This document shows positions 36,044-43,760 of a DNA stretch of 64,000 bases, piece by piece (position 1 is the stretch's first letter; every line of letters begins with the position of its first letter). The stretch lies in NCBI RefSeq assembly GCF_000514775.1, contig NZ_AZWO01000015.1:75928-139927 (forward strand). Reading direction: 5' to 3'. The position numbers and the translations under genes were made by a program. The notes beneath the pieces were generated by a model. It saw only the letters and a list, made by a program, of their open reading frames with translations, was not told where the DNA came from and did no database searches. This DNA comes from Salinispora pacifica CNR114. Lineage in GTDB: Bacteria; Actinomycetota; Actinomycetes; Mycobacteriales; Micromonosporaceae.

Positions 36044-38452
36044 TCAGGACGCCCGGCTGGCCTGAGCCACTCCGGATGGCAGGTTGGCCAGCACGATGTC
36101 GAGGACCCGGACCGCGCCCGCCTTGGACAGCGGGTTGTTGCCATTACCGCACTTCGGGGACTGGACGCAGGACGGGCAGCCGGACTCGCAGCCGCACTCC
36201 GCGACCACGTCCCGGGTCGCCCGCAGCCACGTCGCCGCCGTCCCGTACGCCCGCTCGGCGAAGCCGGCCCCACCGGAGTGGCCGTCGTAGACGAAGACGG
36301 TCGGCGCCCCGGTGTCGGGGTGAGCCGCGGTGGACAACCCGCCGATGTCCCACCGGTCGCAGGTGGCGGTCAGTGGCAGCAACCCGATCGCGGCGTGCTC
36401 GGCCGCGTGCAGCGCGCCTGGCACGTCGGCCGGGTCGACTCCGCCCGCGGTGAGGGATTCCGGCGAGAGCGTGAACCAGACCGCCACGGTCCGCAGCTCC
36501 CGGGCCGGCAGGTCCAGGGGGCGGGTGTCGATGATCTCGCCGGTGGCGATCCGGCGCCGCTGGTAGGACACGACCTGGCTGGTCACGTCGACCTCACCGA
36601 GGAAGAGCCCGACCGGCCCGGCGTCCACGTACGACCGGACTGCCACCACCGACAGCGACGTGACATCACGGGCGTGGGTGGACCAGTCCGGCTCCTCGGG
36701 GTGCACCAGTGCGCACCCGTCGGCGAGGTCGAGGGTGTCGACCACGTACGAGATGCCCTGATGCAGGTAGACCGCCCCGGGGTGCAGCAGGAAGTGTGAC
36801 GACCCGCCGTCGACCGTGCCGAGGAGTCGCCCGGTCGCGGTCTCCACCACGCAGATCGGGGCGCCGTCTCCACCACGGAGCTCCACCTGGGGGCGCTCTC
36901 GGTGGCGCCAGTACCACCCGGTGGGGCGCTGCCGGAGCGCACCCGCCTCGACCAGGGCGTCCACCGCCTCTTTCGCACCCTCCCCGAACAGGTCCAGGTC
37001 GGCCGGGGTGAGTGGCGCCTCGGCTGCGGCGCAGGCGAGCTGCGGCCTGAGCACGTACGGATTGGTGGGGTCGAGCACGGTCGCCTCGACCGGGGTCCCG
37101 AAGACTGCCTCGGGGTGGTGGACGAGGTAGCTGTCGAGCGGGTCGTCCCGGGCCACCAGCACCGCCAGCGCCTCCTGGCCGGAGCGACCGGCCCGTCCCG
37201 CCTGCTGCCAGAGCGAGGCGCGGGTGCCGGGGTAGCCGCAGATCAGCACCGCGTCCAGCCCGACCAGGTCGACGCCGAGCTCGAGGGCGTTGGTCGAGGC
37301 CAGTCCGCGCAGTTCACCGCTGAGGAGGGATCGTTCCAGCTCGCGTCGCTCCTCCCGGAGGTAGCCGGCGCGGTAGGCGGCCACCTGGTCACCCAGCCCG
37401 GAGAACGCCTCGTCGAGGGCCCGCCGGGCGTTGGCGGCCACCGCCTCGGCCCCCCGTCGGGACCGGACGAAGGCGAGCGTGCGGACCCCCGCGGCCACCG
37501 CGTCGGCGAGTAGGTCGGCGGTTTCGCGCAGCGCGGATCGTCGCACCGGCGCGAGGTCGGTGTCGTCGGGGGAGTTGGTCGGGGCGGGCAGCGTCGGCGG
37601 CTCCCACAGCGCGAAGGTCACTCCGCCGTGGGGCGAGGTGTCTGCGGTGACCGCCGCCACGGGCAGGCCGGTGAGCCGTTCGGCTGTCGCGGCGGGGTCA
37701 CCCGAGGTGGCGGAGGCCAGCACGAAGACCGGCGTACGGCCGATCCGGGTGCACTGCCGGCGCAGCCGGCGCAGCACATGTGCGACCTGCGAGCCGAAGA
37801 CGCCCCGGTAGCTGTGGCACTCGTCCACCACCACGTACGCGAGCCGGCGGAGGAACCGCTGCCACTGGGCGTGACCGGGCAGGATGCCGTGGTGCAGCAT
37901 GTCGGGGTTGGTCAGCACGAACCGCGCGTGCTGCCGGATCCACTCCCGTTCGGCTCGGGGGGTGTCTCCGTCGTAGCAGGCGGGGCGCACGCCGTCCAGC
38001 TCCAGCTCGGTGATGGCCCGGAGCTGGTCAACAGCGAGTGCCTTGGTGGGAGCGAGGTAGAGCACGGTGGCGCGGGCGTCGGTGAGCAGTGTCGACAGCG
38101 CCGGTAGCTGGTAGGCCAGGGACTTGCCGGACGCGGTGCCGGTGGCGACGACGACGTGGTTGCCGGTGTGGGCGAGGTTGGCGGCTTCGGCCTGGTGCTG
38201 CCAGGGTGCCGCCACGCCCTGCCGGGTCAACGCCGCCTGCAGGTCCGTCGGGACCCAGCTGGGCCAGGGCGCGGGCTCGCCGGCGCGGGCGGGTACCCGT
38301 TCGACGTGGGTTACCGGGTCGGTGTCGTGTCGGGCGCGGAGCTGACCCAGCAGCTCTATCGGGGACGGCCCGGGGGCTGCGGCCCGGGCAGTCGCGGGTG
38401 ACCCCGGCCGGCCGGGGCGCCGCGGCTTGGGCGCCGGGCTGTCGGAGGTCAC
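36044..38452 (-). CDS. DECH-box helicase with C-terminal cysteine cluster (MrfA/YprA type)
   Basis: This superfamily 2 helicase has 802 residues. Motif I is GTASGKS, motif II is VVDECHSY, motif III is LASATSGDP, and motif VI is QQAGRAGRSG. The C-terminal region (DUF1998-like) carries CGCESGCPSCVQSPKCGN, the four-cysteine cluster that binds zinc in the DNA-repair helicase MrfA. The GTG at 38452 is the start. It is the 'helicase/secretion neighborhood' member that accompanies Tad genes across actinobacteria and is divergent from bldG. A 3'-5' DNA helicase role in repair is known for MrfA and inferred here. Confidence 0.88.
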   Translation of the reverse strand: MTSDSPAPKPRRPGRPGSPATARAAAPGPSPIELLGQLRARHDTDPVTHVERVPARAGEPAPWPSWVPTDLQAALTRQGVAAPWQHQAEAANLAHTGNHVVVATGTASGKSLAYQLPALSTLLTDARATVLYLAPTKALAVDQLRAITELELDGVRPACYDGDTPRAEREWIRQHARFVLTNPDMLHHGILPGHAQWQRFLRRLAYVVVDECHSYRGVFGSQVAHVLRRLRRQCTRIGRTPVFVLASATSGDPAATAERLTGLPVAAVTADTSPHGGVTFALWEPPTLPAPTNSPDDTDLAPVRRSALRETADLLADAVAAGVRTLAFVRSRRGAEAVAANARRALDEAFSGLGDQVAAYRAGYLREERRELERSLLSGELRGLASTNALELGVDLVGLDAVLICGYPGTRASLWQQAGRAGRSGQEALAVLVARDDPLDSYLVHHPEAVFGTPVEATVLDPTNPYVLRPQLACAAAEAPLTPADLDLFGEGAKEAVDALVEAGALRQRPTGWYWRHRERPQVELRGGDGAPICVVETATGRLLGTVDGGSSHFLLHPGAVYLHQGISYVVDTLDLADGCALVHPEEPDWSTHARDVTSLSVVAVRSYVDAGPVGLFLGEVDVTSQVVSYQRRRIATGEIIDTRPLDLPARELRTVAVWFTLSPESLTAGGVDPADVPGALHAAEHAAIGLLPLTATCDRWDIGGLSTAAHPDTGAPTVFVYDGHSGGAGFAERAYGTAATWLRATRDVVAECGCESGCPSCVQSPKCGNGNNPLSKAGAVRVLDIVLANLPSGVAQASRAS

Positions 38453-38602
38453 GTCTACACACTCGCACGGGTGTTCGGGGATGGGTAGCGTTGGTCCGGG
38501 GGCTGAGGTGTCTGCCGCCCGGGGCGCTGCTGGTAGCCAGTATTACCGGTGGTGATGGTTGAATGCCCGGGGAGAGTTTACGGCTCTTGCGAGGAGGGTC
38601 TG

Positions 38603-38938
38603 ATGGAGCTGTCGCTGGCGACGCGCACCGTGGGGGAGTTTGCGGTGGTCGTGGTCGGCGGTGAGGTGGATGTCTACACGGCCCCGCAGCTCCGGGAGAA
38701 CCTGTTCGAGTTGATCGATGCCGGGGTTGAGCATGTCGTGGTTGACCTGGGCCGAGTCGACTTCCTCGACTCCACCGGGCTTGGCGTGCTGGTGGGTGTC
38801 CTCAAACGGCTGCGGACCGCCGGTGGCTCCTTCGCGTTGGTCTGCGACCGGGAGCCGCTGCTGAAGATCTTCCGGATCACCGCGCTTGACCAGGTTTTCC
38901 CGCTGTATCCGACGGTTGACGCGGCGACCGGCGTGTGA
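38603..38938 (+). CDS. bldG: Anti-sigma factor antagonist BldG (STAS domain)
   Basis: This 111-residue STAS protein is expected to release a sigma factor by binding an anti-sigma kinase when dephosphorylated. The phosphorylated serine motif [11 protein letters not shown] is intact (Ser57). ATG 38603 follows GAGGAGGG. The divergent helicase, the overlapping anti-sigma gene and the downstream pyrophosphatase and topA reproduce the bldG neighbourhood of Streptomyces, where BldG controls morphological development and antibiotic production. That synteny, more than sequence alone, supports the name. Confidence 0.88.
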   Translation: MELSLATRTVGEFAVVVVGGEVDVYTAPQLRENLFELIDAGVEHVVVDLGRVDFLDSTGLGVLVGVLKRLRTAGGSFALVCDREPLLKIFRITALDQVFPLYPTVDAATGV

Positions 38939-39372
38939 TGGCCGTGGTCCGTCTCTCCTTTTCACCCGCGCCGGTGCATGTTCGCACGGCGCGGCTGGTT
39001 GGTGTCGCCGTGGCGCGGCGCGCGGGGGTCCGGCAGGGCCTGCTGGACGAGGTGCGGCTGGCGATCGGTGAGGCGTGCACCCGGGCGGTGGCGCTGCACC
39101 AGCAGCACAACCTCTCCGACCCGGTGCGGGTGGAGATGTCCGATGACGGGACGTATGCCGTCCGGGTGGTGGACCGGGCGCCGATCGAGGCCGGCGCCGA
39201 TCTTGCGGCGTTGCCGCCGTACGAACTGGCCCGGGAGCAGCTCAGCGAGGACGTGTTGACCACTGGCGTCGGATTCGCGCTGCTCGCCGGCTTCGTCGAT
39301 GACCTCCTGGTGCGTCCGGCGGACGGGGGCATCGGCACCGAGGTGCAGATGGTGTGGCCGCTCGAGCACTGA
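38938..39372 (+). CDS. Anti-sigma factor serine kinase (RsbW-like ATP-binding protein)
   Basis: This GHKL-fold protein has 144 residues. The N box appears as LAIGEACTRAVALHQ, the G1-like segment as VRVVDRAPIE, and a late glycine segment as TTGVGFALLAGFVDD. The start overlaps the bldG stop (TGATG), so the pair is made together. It presumably binds or phosphorylates BldG and a sigma factor. The GHKL boxes are loosely conserved, so kinase activity is not assured. Confidence 0.82.
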   Translation: MAVVRLSFSPAPVHVRTARLVGVAVARRAGVRQGLLDEVRLAIGEACTRAVALHQQHNLSDPVRVEMSDDGTYAVRVVDRAPIEAGADLAALPPYELAREQLSEDVLTTGVGFALLAGFVDDLLVRPADGGIGTEVQMVWPLEH

Positions 39373-39746
39373 GCGCGTTGGAGCGCAGCCCGGCTGCACC
39401 TCTGTCAGAACGTACCGCTACTGCCCGGGATTGATCCCGCTCTGGGCCCGGGCCGGGGTCGGGCTGCCTGTCCACTTGATCTCGATCGGCGTTGCGCCAT
39501 ATCAGAGTTTCTCCCGTAGCACAGCGACGAAGATCATTCCGACACGATGACCACCAGGTGTGACCTCGGACACTGCGGAGGGCTACAGTACCCGGGTTGT
39601 CAGCAAGTGAACCCTTCCGCAGCCAGCGGGGACGGTGCTCCAACGCTGGTCCGCTCGGTGGGTTGGCGCGTGCTTGCGACACCGCATCCAGGCGTCGGCC
39701 CTGCGTCTCCACGGTCGGCGCGAGCGTTCGGTACAGGAGGACACAG
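39373..39746. other. 374-base intergenic region upstream of the pyrophosphatase gene
   Basis: I see no gene here. A weak promoter-like pair is TTGATC (39476-39481) with TATCAG (39500-39505), and a second -10-like TACAGT stands near 39591. The frame of the next gene is open from 39597, but the strong ribosome site at 39735-39740 fixes the real start later, leaving a long untranslated leader. Confidence 0.4.
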
Positions 39747-42095
39747 ATGTCCGACACCTTGGCCGCCGAGGGCGGCGGGATCTCCCTAACCGGGAGCAAT
39801 GTCACGTACGTGGTTCTCGCCGCCGTGATCGCGGCCGTGGCGCTGGCGTTCGCCGCCGCGCTGACGCGGACCGTGCTGGCCGCCGGCAGGGGCACCACCA
39901 ATATGCAGGAAATCTCGGGTGCGGTGCAGGAGGGTGCCTCGGCGTACCTGCTCCGGCAGTTCCGTACCCTGGCGATCTTCGTGGTCGTCGCCGTGCTGCT
40001 GCTCTTTTTGCTGCCGGTGCACGAGACCGACGGCAGCGAAACCGCGGTGAAGATCGGCCGATCGGCCTTCTTCGTCATCGGCGCACTCTTCAGCGCGTTC
40101 ATCGGCGGCGCTGGCATGTGGCTGGCGACCCGGGCCAACCTGCGGGTCGCCGCCGCAGCCCGGGATCGGGTGGGTGGCCGGGAGGCCGCCATGCGGATCG
40201 CGTTCCGCACCGGTGGCGTCGTCGGCTTCCTCACTGTCGGCCTTGGTCTCCTCGGCGCGGCGCTGGTCGTCCTCTTCTACCGGAGCGACGCCCCGACCGT
40301 GCTGGAGGGCTTCGGCTTCGGTGCCGCGCTGCTCGCCATGTTCATGCGGGTCGGCGGCGGCATCTTCACCAAAGCCGCCGATGTCGGCGCTGACCTGGTC
40401 GGCAAGGTGGAACAGGGAATCCCCGAGGACGATCCGCGCAACGCCGCCACCATCGCCGACAACGTGGGCGACAACGTGGGCGACTGCGCCGGCATGGCCG
40501 CCGACCTGTTCGAGTCGTACGCGGTGACCCTGGTCGCCGCGCTGATCCTCGGCCGGGCCGCCTTCGGTGAGCAGGGGCTGGTCTTCCCGCTGATCGTCTC
40601 CGGCATCGGTGTGATCGTCGCGATCATCGGCGTCTTCATCACCCGGCTGCGCACCTCGGACCGCTCCGGGCTGACCGCTATCAACCGGGCCTTCTACGCC
40701 TCTGCGCTCATCTCCGCGGTGCTGGTGGCCATCGCCGCCTGGACGTACCTGCCGGCCAGCTTCGCCGAGTTGACCCAGGGACTGGCCGACGTGGACCAGA
40801 ACCCGCGCGTGGTGGCCATCGGCGCGGTCGTCATCGGTATCGTGCTGGCCGCCGCGATCCAGGCGCTGACCGGCTACTTCACCGAGACCGAACGTCGCCC
40901 GGTGCAGGACATCGGCCGCAGCTCACAGACCGGTCCGGCCACCGTCATCCTCGCCGGCATCGGCGTTGGTCTGGAGTCCGCGGTCTACTCGGCGCTGCTG
41001 ATCGGGGCGGGCGTCTTCGGCGCCTTCCTGCTCGGCGGCAGCTCCATCACGCTGTCGCTGTTCGCGGTCGCGCTGGCCGGTACCGGCCTGCTCACCACGG
41101 TCGGCGTCATCGTCGCGATGGACACCTTCGGTCCGATCTCCGACAACGCCCAGGGCGTGGCGGAGATGTCCGGCGACATCGATGCGGACGGCGCCCGCAC
41201 GCTGACCGAGCTGGACGCGGTCGGTAACACCACCAAGGCGATCACCAAGGGCATCGCGATCGCCACCGCGGTACTGGCCGCGACCGCGCTCTTCGGCTCG
41301 TACACCGACACGCTGCGTATCGCGTACGCCGACGCGGGTATCACCGATGTCGGCGGCGAGATCCTGAACTCGCTGAACGTGGCGAACCCGCGGAACCTGG
41401 TCGGTCTGATCATCGGCGCCGCGGTGGTCTTCCTCTTCTCCGGATTGGCCATCAACGCCGTGTCCCGCTCGGCGGGGGCGGTGGTGATGGAGGTTCGCCG
41501 GCAGTTCCGGGAACTACCCGGAATCATGGATCGCACCCAGCGCCCCGAGTACGGCAAGGTCGTCGACATCTGCACCCGGGACGCCCAGCGGGAGCTGATG
41601 ACCCCCGGCCTGCTGGCGATCATGGCGCCGATCGCGGTCGGCTTCGGGCTCGGGCCCGGCGCGCTCGCGTCGTACCTGGCCGGGGCGATCGGCGCCGGCA
41701 CCCTGATGGCCGTCTTCCTGGCCAATTCCGGCGGCGCCTGGGACAACAGCAAGAAGATGGTCGAGGACGGCGCGTACGGCGGCAAGGGCTCCGAGGCGCA
41801 CTCCGCGACTGTTATCGGTGACACCGTCGGCGACCCCTTCAAGGACACCGCCGGCCCGGCGATCAACCCACTGCTCAAGGTGATGAACCTGGTCTCGCTG
41901 CTGATCGCGCCGGCCGTGGTGGCCTGGAGCGTGGGCGACGACCGCAACACCGGGCTGCGGATCTCGATCGCCGTGGTCGCGACCTTGATCATTGTGGCCG
42001 CCGTGCTGTTCAGTAAGCGTCAGGGTGTGTCGATGTCGGATCCCGGCGCGGGCACGGGCAACCCGGAACAACGTCCGGAGGCGGCCCGAGCCTGA
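39747..42095 (+). CDS. hppA: Membrane proton-translocating pyrophosphatase
   Basis: This pump hydrolyses pyrophosphate and moves protons across the membrane. It has 782 residues from ATG 39747, six bases after AGGAGG, and about 16 helices. The substrate motif DVGADLVGKVE (about 212-222) and DDPRNAATIADNVGDNVGD are intact, as is the late DNSKKMVED-type site. The segment GNTTKAIT has Lys497 and Thr500, the residues that mark K+-independent H+-PPases. It is monocistronic, closed by a very strong hairpin. Confidence 0.95.
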   Translation: MSDTLAAEGGGISLTGSNVTYVVLAAVIAAVALAFAAALTRTVLAAGRGTTNMQEISGAVQEGASAYLLRQFRTLAIFVVVAVLLLFLLPVHETDGSETAVKIGRSAFFVIGALFSAFIGGAGMWLATRANLRVAAAARDRVGGREAAMRIAFRTGGVVGFLTVGLGLLGAALVVLFYRSDAPTVLEGFGFGAALLAMFMRVGGGIFTKAADVGADLVGKVEQGIPEDDPRNAATIADNVGDNVGDCAGMAADLFESYAVTLVAALILGRAAFGEQGLVFPLIVSGIGVIVAIIGVFITRLRTSDRSGLTAINRAFYASALISAVLVAIAAWTYLPASFAELTQGLADVDQNPRVVAIGAVVIGIVLAAAIQALTGYFTETERRPVQDIGRSSQTGPATVILAGIGVGLESAVYSALLIGAGVFGAFLLGGSSITLSLFAVALAGTGLLTTVGVIVAMDTFGPISDNAQGVAEMSGDIDADGARTLTELDAVGNTTKAITKGIAIATAVLAATALFGSYTDTLRIAYADAGITDVGGEILNSLNVANPRNLVGLIIGAAVVFLFSGLAINAVSRSAGAVVMEVRRQFRELPGIMDRTQRPEYGKVVDICTRDAQRELMTPGLLAIMAPIAVGFGLGPGALASYLAGAIGAGTLMAVFLANSGGAWDNSKKMVEDGAYGGKGSEAHSATVIGDTVGDPFKDTAGPAINPLLKVMNLVSLLIAPAVVAWSVGDDRNTGLRISIAVVATLIIVAAVLFSKRQGVSMSDPGAGTGNPEQRPEAARA

Positions 42096-42105
42096 TCTGT
42101 GCACA

Positions 42106-42151
42106 CCGCAGCGCCGCCCGCCCGGCCCGCGTCGGGCGGGCGGCGCTGCGG
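42106..42151 (+). terminator. Terminator after hppA
   Basis: A perfect 19-bp stem pairs 42106-42124 with 42133-42151 around an 8-base loop, 10 bases after the hppA stop. It is the longest perfect hairpin I saw in the window. Confidence 0.92.
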
Positions 42152-42207
42152 CTGCCCGGCGAACCTGACCGCTGTGCGGGACGGCGCGACACCGTACGCT
42201 GCAACGC

Positions 42208-42744
42208 ATGCGTGTGTCCCGGGCGACAGCCGGAGGGCTGGCGGCGATGCTGGCTGCGGTTGTCCTGACCGCCGGATGCGGTGGTGGGCCGAGCCCCGGG
42301 GCGTGGGCGACCTCGGTCTGCTCCGCCCTGACCCCCTGGCGAGCCGAGATCAGGAAGCTCACCAGTAGCACCGACCAGCAGATGACTGCCCAGACCAGTC
42401 CGGCTCAGGCCAAGGAGAATCTCGTGCGGCTCTTCGACGGGGCGGCGCGGGCCAGCGAGACGGCGCGGCTCCGGGTGGAGCAGGCCGGTGTCCCCGACGC
42501 GGAGCAGGGCGCCGAGGTGTCCGCGCGGGTCCGTACGTCGCTGGCGCAGATGCGGGACGCGTACGCCAAGGCCCGCGACACCATCGACAGCCTCAGCACG
42601 AGCCAGTCCACCGCCTTCTACGACGGGGTGCGGGATGCGGTCCAGACCCTGAATCAGGAGTACGAGGCCGGCGTGTTGGATGCCAGCAACCTGAAATCGG
42701 AGGAGCTGACCCGCGCCTTCGCCGAGGTCCCCGAGTGCCGTTGA
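42208..42744 (+). CDS. Exported lipoprotein of unknown function
   Basis: This 178-residue lipoprotein has a basic start, the hydrophobic run GLAAMLAAVVLTAG and lipobox LTAGC (Cys24), followed by a Gly/Ser/Pro linker. The mature domain is helical and polar with two more cysteines (VCSALTPW and the final PECR), possibly a disulfide. No enzymatic motif is seen. It overlaps the next gene by 10 bases, so they probably form a pair. Confidence 0.85.
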   Translation: MRVSRATAGGLAAMLAAVVLTAGCGGGPSPGAWATSVCSALTPWRAEIRKLTSSTDQQMTAQTSPAQAKENLVRLFDGAARASETARLRVEQAGVPDAEQGAEVSARVRTSLAQMRDAYAKARDTIDSLSTSQSTAFYDGVRDAVQTLNQEYEAGVLDASNLKSEELTRAFAEVPECR

Positions 42745-43466
42745 CCGGGCCGTTGGACGGGGAGTCGGCGCCGGGGCTCTTCCCGGCGCCGGAGCTGGCC
42801 CTGCCCGCCACCCGGGGCGGCACCGACCGGGCCGCGCGTCCGGGTACGGCCGCGGCCCGGGTTGACTCGGCGGATCGTTGGCGACGAGGTCACGACGCGG
42901 GTCGTCAGCTCGCCTTCTTCGGCGTCGAGGCCACCGAACCCGCCGTCACCGACCTGGCCGGCCTGCTCGCCGGACCGGCCGAGGGGTCCGTGATGGGGGG
43001 CACCGCCCGCCTGGCCGTGGTGGTTGACGCCGCCTGGCGGGTGCACGTGCTGGTCGCCGAGTTGGAGGCGCGACACCTCCCCACGAGCTGGGCGACGGCG
43101 GACGGTGGACGGCATACCGTGCGGACGGCGTACACGAGGGTGCTGAAACCGCTCGTGGCGGCGTGGCTGCGCGGCTCGACGAAGCATCCCCCCGACGCCT
43201 TCCACCTGGATGGGAGAGGGCTGCGGCTGTGGTTCGTCGCGGCCGGTTCGATGGCGGACTCCGATGTCCTGCTCCGCCTCGGGCCGCCCGCCCACCAGCG
43301 GGTGGGGGCGGCGCTCGCCGCGGTGGGGTTGCCCGCGGTGCCGGAGCCGGGCCCGGACGGCCTGGCCTATCGGATCACCGGACGTCGACTGCTGAACCGC
43401 TTCGCCGAACTGGTCGGCGACCCGCCCCCCGCCGTGCCCCGGGTGGCCTGGCCGTACCGCGGTTGA
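42735..43466 (+). CDS. Conserved hypothetical protein upstream of topA
   Basis: This 243-residue soluble protein starts at a GTG inside the end of the lipoprotein gene. The first 50 residues are Pro/Ala/Gly-rich; the rest is an ordered alpha/beta domain (LAVVVDAAWRVHVLVAELEAR, AFHLDGRGLRLWFVAAG, YRITGRRLLNRFAELVG). It belongs to the gene set between the pyrophosphatase and topA in actinomycetes, but I know no function. A gap of 294 bases with no visible gene separates it from topA. Confidence 0.75.
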   Translation: MPLTGPLDGESAPGLFPAPELALPATRGGTDRAARPGTAAARVDSADRWRRGHDAGRQLAFFGVEATEPAVTDLAGLLAGPAEGSVMGGTARLAVVVDAAWRVHVLVAELEARHLPTSWATADGGRHTVRTAYTRVLKPLVAAWLRGSTKHPPDAFHLDGRGLRLWFVAAGSMADSDVLLRLGPPAHQRVGAALAAVGLPAVPEPGPDGLAYRITGRRLLNRFAELVGDPPPAVPRVAWPYRG

Positions 43467-43760
43467 GCGGCGGCGCTCGACGCCGTGGCGCCGGCGCGGG
43501 CGGCGCGGCAGCTCCTCCGCCGGCACCCCGCCCCGACCGGGTGCGTTGGGTCCCGTTCGTCACGGGAAGCGGTGGTCAGGCCTACGGGCAGTGTACGGTG
43601 ACGCCGGGTCGGGTCCCTCCGGTGTTTGTTGCCCACGAAACCGGAATCCCGGACGACGCGTTACGTTGGACATCCGGACTGTTGGGGCACCGGCGGGGTC
43701 AATGCACCCCGTACCGGACACCACGGCGGTCGCGATGCGGGAGTGAGGTCGGAGAGAGAC

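Noticed and set aside
39547..39789. Small frame upstream of hppA
   Set aside because: It overlaps the hppA start in another frame, with no ribosome site and no homology-like segment.
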